Assembly (NCBI GenBank): GCA_007922225.1
Contig: ML679956.1
Span: forward strand, 21,702,689-21,766,688
Direction of reading: 5' to 3'
Length of the DNA: 64,000 nt
DNA from: Emydura subglobosa
Lineage: Eukaryota > Chordata > Testudines > Chelidae
Under the pieces are notes generated by a model, which was given only the letters and a program-made list of their open reading frames with translations, made no database searches and was not told where the DNA came from. Shown piece by piece: positions 1 through 64,000 of this stretch (position 1 is its first letter; each line of letters starts with the position of its first letter). The position numbers and the translations under genes are program-made.

Positions 1-1160
1 ATCCAGCCACCAACCCGGCCTAAATAAGTAGCCAGCCAGGGGGAAACAAGCATCACAGCCCGGGCTGCTTATTTTTATTCTTTGCAACCTTTGGTTTTCC
101 AATTTTTCTTGGCCATTTGCAGTAACTCTCCGTGGAGTTGTTGTGGTTTGGGGGGGGAGGGAGGTTTAACACTCTTCTCCTCCCCCCCCCCCTTTGTTTT
201 TTATTTTTTAAATCATCACACGCGCAACCCACCCCTGGGTGGACTCGGTGGGGAGTGAAATCTCTCTACTTTTGGTGGCGGTGGTGGTGTGCCTTCTTGT
301 TTGTGTGTGAGTGTGTTTCCTTCCTCCTCCTCCTCCTCTCTTTCTGACAACAGCCCCGGGTAAATGAGACGAGACAGGTCCTCTCTATTTTGTTGTTGTT
401 GGTTTGGTTGGTTTTTTTTTTTTTAAACGGACGGGGAAGGCGAAATTAAAAGTGGCGTTTTGGTCTCTTTTCTCAACACTTCCCCCCGCCTCCACTACAG
501 ATCTTTGGGGCTGAGCTCCATGCACAAAGTTTGGGGGCTGTTGGTGGTTTTGGGGAGAGGAGCAGCCTGGTTTTTTGTGTGCGCGCTGTTGTGCTGTATG
601 CTTGTTGGAGAATAATAGTGTGACAGCCTAGAAGTAGACTTTCTGCTCTGCACACTGGATAGAAAAGCTCCCCCCCCACCCCCCTTGCTCTTGTCCGCAT
701 TGATATTATTTTTGAAAGGATAGGTAGCCTCAAGTCACCCCCTCCAATTAAATCTACTACTTTTATTTTTTTTAATTTATTTTCAGCATTACACTTATCT
801 GTTCAGTTTTGAGCTTGACTTCCTTCTTTCCTTTCCAAACCTTGAAAACTGTATTCTCCTAAAAGATATTTAATATATATATTTTTTTGTCCATTGCCAT
901 TTTGCTCATGGCTACTCTGTTTCTCGCCATTTATTTTTGCCCCTCCCCTGCATAGGGGAAAATAACAAAACACAAAAATAATAGAATTTCAGGGGAAGTA
1001 GCCTTCAGGGCTGCTGTTTTTTGGTTTTTGGGGTTTTTTTTGTTTTGTTTTTAAAGGACCTAGACAACATCAGTCTTGAACTTCTTCCTCTTCAAGAGCT
1101 CGGGCTGCAAAGGAAACCTCCTTTGTTTTTGTTACTTATATGCTGCCAAGTTTTGAAGTG
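1..1160 (+). other. SATB1: Candidate SATB1 5' untranslated exon / promoter-proximal region
   Basis: This stretch is richer in G/C runs and CpG than the introns. It ends in a strong splice-donor context at 1160/1161 (gtgagt), so it could join directly to the acceptor at 3893. An alternative is two exons: an acceptor-like pyrimidine tract ending in acag at 500, and a weaker donor-like gtaaat near 360. Several short upstream ORFs occur, for example ATG at 364 (20 codons), at 908 (15 codons) and at 1140 (open through the donor). No clear TATA box or start site can be assigned from sequence alone. Mammalian SATB1 uses several alternative 5' exons, so this may be only one of them. Confidence 0.5.
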
Positions 1161-3892
1161 GTGAGTTTCGGGTCGGTTTTGCTAATTTCACTCAGAAAAC
1201 TGCAGTGTTTCTGTTTCTAGATAGTACTTTGCTTCTTTGTCTCTTTAAAAGGTCACAGTGAAAGCTTGGCCTGGATTGTGACAGCCATATGGAATGGATA
1301 AGAGCAGAGCCTGTTTTAAATGTGATTATGGGTTTTACTGGGGGAGGGAAGAGGAGGGGAGATGAGAAGGGGAGGGAGCTAATTCATGAGGAGTTAAATA
1401 AATAAAATAATATTGACTTCTTATATTTCAGGAATAGGGACTATTACAATGAGTTCATTCAGAAATCAGTAGATGTGTGTTTGTATATGTGATCTTTTTA
1501 AAACTGTATGCTGAAATTGTGACCTTATATAAATGTCTGGGATGGAAACTTGTAGCTAGTATAAAGGATGTCTAAATATGAAACCTGAATAAACTCTCTA
1601 CCTGCCATCTGTAGAGATAATAGTTACTCTAGAGTGCTGTCCTTCTGGGCAGGCCATGCTGATTGTTGCTCATCACTGTTCCAAACTAAGGTTTCAGTGA
1701 ACTTTAGCCTTGGGCATGGAGTTTAAATAAGTAAATGAGTTGTTTTATGTGTATGTAATTTTGCTGTGTAATGTAAAGCTTTTTACAAGATGACGAAGAA
1801 TTTAAAGGATGCTTATGGGTGCTAAGGCCAAATTAGAATGACCTCTGTGGTGTTTTGGTAGCAGTCAATCCATTAACTAAATTATGATCTTATCATTTTT
1901 ATTCACTATACATGATGTAGTAAGTTCTGTTCTGTTCTGCTCATGATGACTAGATACTTTTTGTAGCAAGAACTTTGGAGCAGAAGTGTATTACTTAAGT
2001 TGCCAGAAGTGACAGGGATTTTCTTCTGTAAGGCTTTTTTTTTTTTTTTTCCCTCCTTATTCTCAAGAAAGACTAGTTTCAGAATAGCAGCCTTAGAGTA
2101 AAGCAGCATTGTACGGAAACTTTGATAGATGTCCGTGATTTGAGTCTAGTTTTTGGTTAGACTGCAGTTAATGTAATGATAGTAATTTTGATCAAAAAGT
2201 GGTTAAAATAGGCACATTTATTGTTAATGAGACTCATAACCAAAAAACAGATGGGACTAAAATCAATGGTAAACCTTTGGTTCTCAGCTTGTCACCCTAC
2301 AGTGTAAGGATAAATAACCATTATTTTCTAAACTTTACAGTTATTCAGTCAGCATTCTTAAGGTTGCTAGTAAATGTCCAGATTAACACAGATTCTTTTT
2401 CTTGGCTATGTAGGACAAAGCAGCCTGTGTTCAAACAGGATAAAATTGTTTACAGAATTATCATTGGAATATATGGTGTCTCCCAAGAAATCCAGACCTA
2501 AATAGTTTTGCAATGAAAAATGTACAAAATGTGTTGAATTACTAGGCAACTGAAAGAAAGTAGCAATTATCAGATTCATGCAAGTCTTTCTAAATATGAC
2601 TCCCCTAGTATTAGTGTTTGTACTCAGTGATGTAAATACTAGTTCATAAAATGAATGTCTAGTCACCTGTTCTTAGAGATTATATTCTATACATAATATA
2701 ATTGACAGTGTGGCCATACCTTTTTCTGTCTGAAAAAGGTAGAAGACCCTACTATAACTACAGTATTAATCCAGAATAAAATCACTACCAGATAAGTATC
2801 TGTTTTCAGTAATTGATTGTTTTGTAATTGATAAAACAGATTCTGATATCGTGTGTGTGTGTTTGTGTGTGTGTGAGAGAGAGAGACTAAAATCACTAAA
2901 ACTTATTCTGTGTGTTAGACTAGGGATTTTAATGATCCAGTCATTTAACTGGAATGTGGTTTTTTTTTTTTGTTTTTTATTAAAATTTTTTAGAAGGGAA
3001 ATACAAACATGCTAAAATACACATTTTCTTGATTTGATATTGTGAAATTACTTCCATATTTTTATTTTAGATACCTGTACCAACACACAATTTTGCATTG
3101 GCAGGGGTTTCTCTGTGTGAGCGATTCTAAAGTTCCTGTTTCCACTTTTCTGTTTGTTCTGACTTTTAAAAGACCCCATATTTGACCTAACACTTAAAAC
3201 TTGATTACATCTTAAAATTTTCATCTGCATATCTTAAGTTTTTCAAAAGTTGATAAACTTTTAATTTTAAAACAGTTTTGAAGAATGCAAAAACAAACAA
3301 AACCCTACCTAATAAAAAATTAGAAGGCAACTGAGGTTGTACATATTTCTAGGAAAAAGATGTAAATGCACTATATTTCATGTTGCTAATAAATCTTTTG
3401 CATGGTTACCTAAAGTTTCAATGTTCTCTTCATTGTTGTACTTCCATTTATTTACTAAGCAGAGAGAAAGCAGTTTCATAGTACTTTTTTTTTTTAAATA
3501 AAAGCATCAATGATTTACAACGAACACTTGTAAGATTTATAGGAATGGATAGATTGGAGTAGGTACCTAGATAATCACCCTCTCCTATTTAATTCTCATT
3601 CTAAAGAATTCAAGATAGAATATGACTATTTTGGCTACATAGCTGTTTCAATATTCTGTAGGTGGATTTAAAAATTTTTTCACCAAATCATGCAATCTTT
3701 GGAGAATGGGAACATTTTCTGACGATAAATTTATTTCTTTAAGACATCTTATGACTTATTAGTTTCAAAGATTTATTTACTCTTATTTATAAGCTTACAG
3801 TACATATGTATCTCTGTACATGTGTTAACTGTCTACATACACATACGCACATGTGTACAACATATATATATATATTTTTTAAATCATGGCAG
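1161..3892 (+). other. SATB1 5'UTR intron (if the exon above is correct)
   Basis: AT-rich noncoding sequence of about 2.7 kb. It contains homopolymer T tracts (for example near 2038-2051), a compound TG/GA microsatellite (2850-2886) and an AC/AT-rich stretch just before the acceptor. The acceptor is at 3891-3892 (ag). The region just upstream is TA-rich rather than a classic pyrimidine tract. I see no coding potential or recognisable mobile element. Two ORFs of about 85-100 codons lack start context and similarity to anything I know. Confidence 0.5.
2850..2886. repeat. Compound (TG)n/(GA)n microsatellite
   Basis: A run of alternating TG units with one interruption passes directly into GA units. 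It is a simple sequence repeat, likely polymorphic. Confidence 0.85.
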
Positions 3893-57734
<53,842 letters not shown>

Positions 57735-59008
57735 TAGCATCATGTAGTGTTACAACTACTTAAATGTATTGCAGAGTCCTAAGGTAACTAAAGGATACCT
57801 TTTGTTTGCCAGAATTGAAAAAGGCAGCTACCGAAGATGTTACCCCCAACAACAACATACATTTGTTGTCTGCCCAAAGGTTAGATCCTGGAGGGCCAAA
57901 AAGTGTCAACTTCATAAATTCATAGAGGAATGGGTAAATGCTGTATGCTCTATACTGCTGCAGTGTTAATCAGGTGATTGTCGTTTTGGCAATAATAGGT
58001 GCTATAACTAGATAATTAAAGCTTTTGATTTTGTGGGGGTAGTTAGTGCAGCTATTGGATCAGCTAGGGAAGTGTCAAGTGAATTTTAAGGAAATAGGCA
58101 CACAATTGAGCTGTATAGATATAGAAACATTTGTTTTTAAGCAAAGATAGCAAAACAAAGCTTCAAAAGTCCACAATTCCAAATCAAAATGCAAATTGTT
58201 TTATGAAATGTATGTACATATTTAAAAGAAATAAGGTAACTCATCTAGCCATGTAAATTAATCCAGGATTGACATAATTCATAGTCTTCATGAAACACAG
58301 TTCTTAAACACAAAAAATGTGTATTCATTTTCAGCCTCTGTTATTAGGTGTTTTTATATAAGTTTTTAAAAATTGAACAAAATATCAAGTTTAGACCAGG
58401 GAACTATGTTAATTTTATGCAAGGGAAAGAACACCAGTGAACAAGATACTCTCGATGGTATAATTGTCTCAGATAATTGCTGTATGATGACCCCTAAGTA
58501 ACATGTTTTAAGAAAGCTCACCAGTGTGCTCAAAACCAAGAGTCAAGTGAGAATGTGCTCAAGACTCAAGCAAAGAGCAGGATGGCCAGAAATATAATGG
58601 GAAAGAATAGTACAGTATCCACACCAACACTTGAAAATATGTTGATAGAAGAAATAGAGGCACCGCTGGGTACCATTTTATTTAAGTTTGCTAAACTACT
58701 AGTTATTCTCTAGCTCCCCAAAACAACTTCTTAGGAAAAAATAGCTGTCTTTCAGTACCCATTAAGCTGCTGATAAAATGTTTATGAATATTTATTTACC
58801 TGTGTGTGGTAGTATGAATTTTTTTTCCTTTTAGAATTTTTAAACTTTGACTTAGGAAGTGTTTGTCCTTTGGACTTGCTCCATTTTATTGTAGAGAATG
58901 TATGGGTTTGTTTTTTGTTTTTTAAAGTTATATTCTGTAAGGAATTTACTTAAAGGGATATTTTGGAAATGTTATATCAAAATGATTAAACTCAAGCTGT
59001 GGACTGTA

Positions 59009-59040
59009 AAAAAATAAAATAAAATAAAATAAAAATAAAA
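59009..59040. repeat. (AAAAT)n microsatellite
   Basis: About five units of AAAAT with small irregularities. Confidence 0.9.
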
Positions 59041-59852
59041 GCTTTATAGGCCACATGCCTGCCTATCCTTCAAATCACTGTCAGTGATAATTTCTACAAT
59101 AATATGTTTCTTTTATTGTGGGATTCTAAAAACCAAGTGCTGTTTAAACATTAAACTGAATTGTTTATGTTAGCACTGTACTCAGTATGTCATACATCAG
59201 GCCACCATGGAATGTAAAATTCTATCATGAATCATGGCTGGTATATCGTAAATAACTGTAATTTTGATTGGAAATTACAGGGCTATTGAAATGTTTCTAA
59301 TGATGATAGAATGTTACAGCAGCTTCAAACCTGTGTGCTTCTTCAGATGTCTTTATTTACATGTCAAAACTATGTGTTAAAGAGAAATGTCCATTTTGTA
59401 CACCTTTCTACCTTTCCTCGTTTGCGTAATGAGCAGAATTATGGTGTGACTTTCATATACAAGCCCATATGATTGATTGATTATTACTTTTCACATTTAC
59501 ATGTATTTTTTCTTAAATCTATATATACTAAACGATTCAGGAAGGGTAGCCCTTCCAATGTTTGCTTAAAAAATGCACAGATGGCCAGAGGGAATAACAG
59601 TAGATACAAAAAAACAATGTGTGCCAGCTTTATTTTTTATTAACATTAATTTAAAATTTAGAGACTTGTACAGAAAATATTACTGAATGTACAAAATATA
59701 CCAGAGATAGTGGGCCTGAACTCCTCCCCTTTGCACTATGAAGGTTGCTTCTTTTTCTCAGGGGTTACTTCCCAACTTGTTTCAGGCTGTATAAGGTTAA
59801 TTTAGATTTAGAACAGCCTCTAAAAACTGTTCCCTTTCACTGACAGAGACTC

Positions 59853-60170
59853 AGGCTACGACTACACTGACGGCGACAAAGTCACTGCCGTCAGATCGAT
59901 TTCTCTGGCTCGACTGAGCGGGTCTTCACTGACTGCTGAGTCGATCCACAAGACTCACTCAGTCGAGCCAGAAATCGACGTACTAAGACCACCTTGAAAT
60001 GTGGTGTAGCGCTGCGTTGAGGGGAACGCGGTTCTCGTCAGCGCAGTGCAGGGAAGATGGCGCACAGAAGAGGAGCAGAGAAGTCGACGGGAGTTACGCA
60101 AGTTTTTTGCGTAGCTTGTGTAACTCCCGTTGACTGCCGCCAAATCTCAGAGGTAAGTGTAGACAGGGTC
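59853..60170. mobile_element. TIR foldback element (family B), copy 3
   Basis: About 318 bp, from aggctacgactacactgacg to taagtgtagacagggtc. The two outer ends are inverted (ctacact/agtgtag). A left hairpin pairs atttctctggctcgactgag (from 59899) with cagtcgagccagaaat (from 59960). A right hairpin pairs gacgggagttacgcaag with cttgtgtaactcccgt around a TTTTTTGCGTAG loop (60085-60132). It is the longest and most symmetric of the three copies and therefore probably closest to the active form. No ORF. Confidence 0.78.
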
Positions 60171-63100
60171 ATAGGCTCTATCTAGCTGGACTGCTACATA
60201 TGGCAGAACATTTGATTATGGCAATAATATCAGGAGATGCACTGAAGATGCTTGAAAGGTGGGTCTTCCCTAGTTGATTGGCTTCTAGTCATCCAGTTAA
60301 CACATGTTAATGGAGGCATGTGTACCTAAGTGTGCATCAGCTAGGCTTATAGCTATATTATGGAGTTTGACCACTATGGAGAGATCTATCGCGGACAAAA
60401 TCCTCCCTCGCCTCTAAACAAAAAGTGACTGGGATTGTTGGTGGGCAGCTCCATTGTTCCAGCAGCACCAGGATATCTGGTTCCCATTCTGCTCTTGAGA
60501 ACTAGGACACGAGATTATCTAACCCTTACTCTCCATTGGAATGGAGTGGGCAGGGAGACTCTGCCCTTCTCCCATCCACACTTGCAGTTACATATTTGTT
60601 TAGTTGGAGGGGGGTTTTAAATGACCAAGGTCAGAACTTGTTCCCTTCTCTCACTCTTGAGGCTGTACACAGGCTGGAGTAAGTTCAATGTGTCAAATAG
60701 GAACTCATAATACAGGTGGTGGGGGTCTCCTTTACATGACCTCTCCTTCCCTAAGCAGTTCCTCAAATAGGCAAGGACAATTGTTTTTTGGAGGGCCCTT
60801 TGCAGCAAACTCACTTGTCTCTTCATGAGGTTAGGTTGCTGAGTAGCAGATATCCACAAGGCTGTGGGGTTTGCATGGCCCAGAAGACTACAGATCTATT
60901 TCTGCTGAATAGATCACTTGAGAACAGAGTGTCTATTAAAAGAGAAACTAAGGAAGTTTATATTGAGGCAGGGTTAAAGTAAAAATGAACATCGTATCGT
61001 ATTGTATGAGGGCCTCTGGAAACATAGGCCAGTTTACAAAACAGATGAAAATTGAATCCCAATAAAGCAGAATTTACAATATAAACTAAGGCAAGGAAAC
61101 AAGGGTGGGGGAAGAGAGAGAAATTAGTTTGATGATAGTAAGATCATGCTATTGCTTGGATGGGTGATACTCATTTCTCAACAGTGATTTTTTGTTGATT
61201 ATTTTTCTTAAAACATCTCATAAACCTCCTGGAAGAAATGGGTCTATCTGGCATGCAGGATTAAATTATCATAAAATCTGGGAGGGAGGCAGAGAGGGGT
61301 GTTTGTGGTTTTTCTGGTTTTTGGAGCTTTACTCCAAAATATATGTTCTATTTATTTTAGGGATTTTCTCTAGCAGCCATCAGTGCATTATCTAAACAGT
61401 GAATATTGGATTCAGAATATATATTTAAAAAAAAAAAATTCAGAGCATTTATACTGAGGATCTAAACAGTTTAGAATTTTGTAACTCTTGTCATAGCAAC
61501 TTTCCTGTATTTTTTTTATTTGTAACCACCTGAAAAAAGCATATCATTTTAGAGTAAAAAACTGTTACATTTTTATATTGAGTTTGGACTGGCTAATAAA
61601 CTTTAAGCAGAATATCCAATAATAAAACCTGATCTAAAAGCACAGGTTTAGAAAACACTCTGCAAATATACAAAACATTTTAACCCGCAATATATGCCTA
61701 TTTGTGGTCTTTTTGCTAGGTTAACCCCACATTGTTGGCTAAAATTTAAACAAAACAGCCCCAGAATTGGTCAGAAAAAAACACAAAAGAAACCCATGCA
61801 TAAATATTTGCACTCTACACAATACTTTTCCAGTTTAATCATTTTGAGATTTTATTAAACTTGTAATATGATAACCTGATCTAAATAATTATGAAAACAT
61901 AATTCTTAATTTCATTGTTTCAAAAAATGTTGACTTGGGTAATAATCATTAACGTACCATGGTTCAGTAACTGTTCATTGGTTACAGTGTTTTCATAGGA
62001 GAGCCAGAGATGAAATTTTTTCTTGATAGTGGCAGATATTGAAATCTGATTTTATTCCACACAAAAGCCCTTGAGCACTCTGAGACTTAAGGTGTGTATC
62101 CAGCAAGGGGACATTAGTAGCCATCCAGGATATTTGTTGTACTTTGACGTGTTCCGTTTATATTAATGGGCTTGCCTGAAAAGGCATGGCCTATTGAGGT
62201 GAAGTGGGGAAGAAAGTAAAATCTGGTGAAAATCAGTTTCTTTCGGAGGAAGTTTTTGCATTCTAGAAAAGTGGTATGAAAAACCTGAGTAACATGAGTA
62301 CTGCACTTTGAGTACTGCTTTCAGTTACTGTTAATGTCTAATATACTATAATTTAATGTTAGTCTCTCTAACTCTTCCTAAATATGATGCCTTACTAGTG
62401 GAAGAATAAATATAAACGAGGAGATAATGTTCTGTGGACTCAATCCTGCAGTCTTCTGGGCATTCATTCCCTTTGAGAAGCTCCCACTGAATAATAATAC
62501 CTTGTTCTTGAAATTGGTGGGAGTTGAGCTTTGATTTTTGAGATTTAATTTTGGAATGGAAGTAATAAGCACTGTATGTACTTCCAAAAATCAGATATTG
62601 TCCGAGATCATTTGGACCCATTTCTTTTGCAATATGTTATAGTGTGTTGCCTAATTTCCTGTCCATCCATGTTTGTCATTCCAGTTGGTTAGGCAATTAG
62701 CCCCTTTGAAATTGATAGGTTTGCATGCACAAGCATTGAGGTGAATCTGTGGTTAAGGACATGCTATAAATTCTATTCCTGGCTGTGACGTGATTATTTT
62801 GTGCAGTGGCATTTCATCAGAAGTGTCCAACTTCTTCCCTTTGTGACAACTCAGAGCTCTCTTCTTTTTAACTTATTCTTATCAAAGAACAAAGTATAAG
62901 GCAAAAATAGAAATAACAGACAGAGTTTTAGGTTTTTTGAGGTGGACTTGGAAAGAGTTAATTGGGAAGGGAATGCTAAACATTGGCACTAAAATTGCTT
63001 TCAGCATGCAAATACCATGCTTTTCCTGACATAAATATTTTTAGAATAGGCCATTAGAGTTCAGGTATATATAAAACCTTGCTTTTACTGGAAATTTTAA

Positions 63101-64000
63101 TGTTGTTGTAAACCTAGTGATTTATAGTGCAACACTGATGTCTGTTATCTCACTTTTATCTTTTTAACCAGCCGTTTTACAAATGCTGTATCTTTGATCT
63201 GTTTTTTTCCGCACAAAAACTAAGCTATAGTCTCTAATAAGAGAGTCATTTTTAAACAGTTCCCCATTGAAAAGCACTATATATATTGTAGAACTGGCAA
63301 GAGAATGACATTACCACACATATAATTATCTATTTGAATACCTCCTAATAGTAGGGTAACCTTTTATCATCAGGAGACATTCCTGTTACGGTACGGAAGC
63401 AAGAAGAGGAGCGGGCTCTTTGTATATATATATTAAGAGACACCACCCCTTCATGTTCACATTTTATACGGCTAAACTTTGGTCTCTGCTCTGACCAGAC
63501 AATGAGTCTGCAGAGTGGGGTTTGATTTTTTTTATTTTTATTTTTTTTAATTGTCCTACCCCTTTATCTGGAATTTATTCTCTTCTTTGTCTCCTTCAGA
63601 GTAACTGAGTCATTTCCTGTTTTTAAATCTTGGCTTAAAAAAACTTTTCTCTCTTTATCTTACAGTGGATTCTCTATGAAGTGAGTAGGGAAACTGCATA
63701 TAAAAGACACTAGGTAAAAATAAAATGTACCATTAAATCTTTCTTCTTTTCGAGGTTCCACTCAGAAATCTTTGATCCTATAGGTAGTTATTTACAGTAG
63801 TTAGAAAAAGTTAGCAGCAATAACATCTCATAAAAATGTCTCCTTTTTTTTGGACTGTCCCACTGTGGTTACCCTGGCAGTTCGAATCTTGCCATGATCA
63901 GCAGGAGTCAGCACAGGATCAGGTGACAATAGGAATGGAAGGGGAAAATGCAAACTGGGAGATGGTGATGGACTTCTGGTTTGCAATCAAGAATTGCTCC

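Noticed and set aside
868..885. TA-rich stretch as a TATA promoter
   Set aside because: It sits inside the putative untranslated exon, is one of many AT tracts and has no positional support as a core promoter.
2199..2501. 100-codon open frame in the first intron
   Set aside because: Overlapped by an opposite-strand open frame of similar length, no similarity, AT-rich intron sequence.

Overview
The window is a slice of a vertebrate genome dominated by one gene on the plus strand: SATB1, the chromatin-organising CUT/homeodomain transcription factor. Eight coding exons can be placed to the base. They join to 1,575 nt, encoding residues 1-525 of a protein that is about 763 residues long in mammals. 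All introns are GT-AG and every reading-frame phase closes. The gene runs off the right edge: the second half of the CUT2 domain, the glutamine-rich stretch and the homeodomain lie beyond base 64000. The first ~1.16 kb is probably the 5' untranslated exon and promoter-proximal region.

The host is most likely a turtle, or another non-avian sauropsid. It has a CR1 LINE tail of the bird/reptile type, a DIRS-type tyrosine-recombinase retrotransposon, a palindromic terminal-inverted-repeat element in three copies, and several short repeat families I associate with turtle and crocodilian DNA. Species-level assignment is inference.

Layout: 1-1160 putative 5'UTR exon; 1161-3892 intron; 3893-4128 start-codon exon; 4129-8049 intron with microsatellites and possible conserved noncoding sequence; 8050-9915 three clustered exons encoding the ubiquitin-like oligomerisation domain and the start of the CUT-like domain; 9916-30407 a 20.5-kb repeat-rich intron; 30408-30519 exon; 33473-33927 long exon (linker plus first half of CUT1); 42555-42767 exon (rest of CUT1); 42768-57482 intron carrying a decayed 5.7-kb DIRS element in sense orientation; 57483-57638 exon (first half of CUT2); then intron to the end.

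No second host gene, RNA gene or CRISPR array was found. The other open reading frames are intronic noise or remnants of mobile elements. The most notable observations are an upstream ORF that would cross the 5'UTR splice junction and overlap the SATB1 start codon, a changed residue in the caspase-cleavage motif, the intact architecture but dead coding capacity of the DIRS element (catalytic Tyr replaced by Cys), and three families of foldback repeats.
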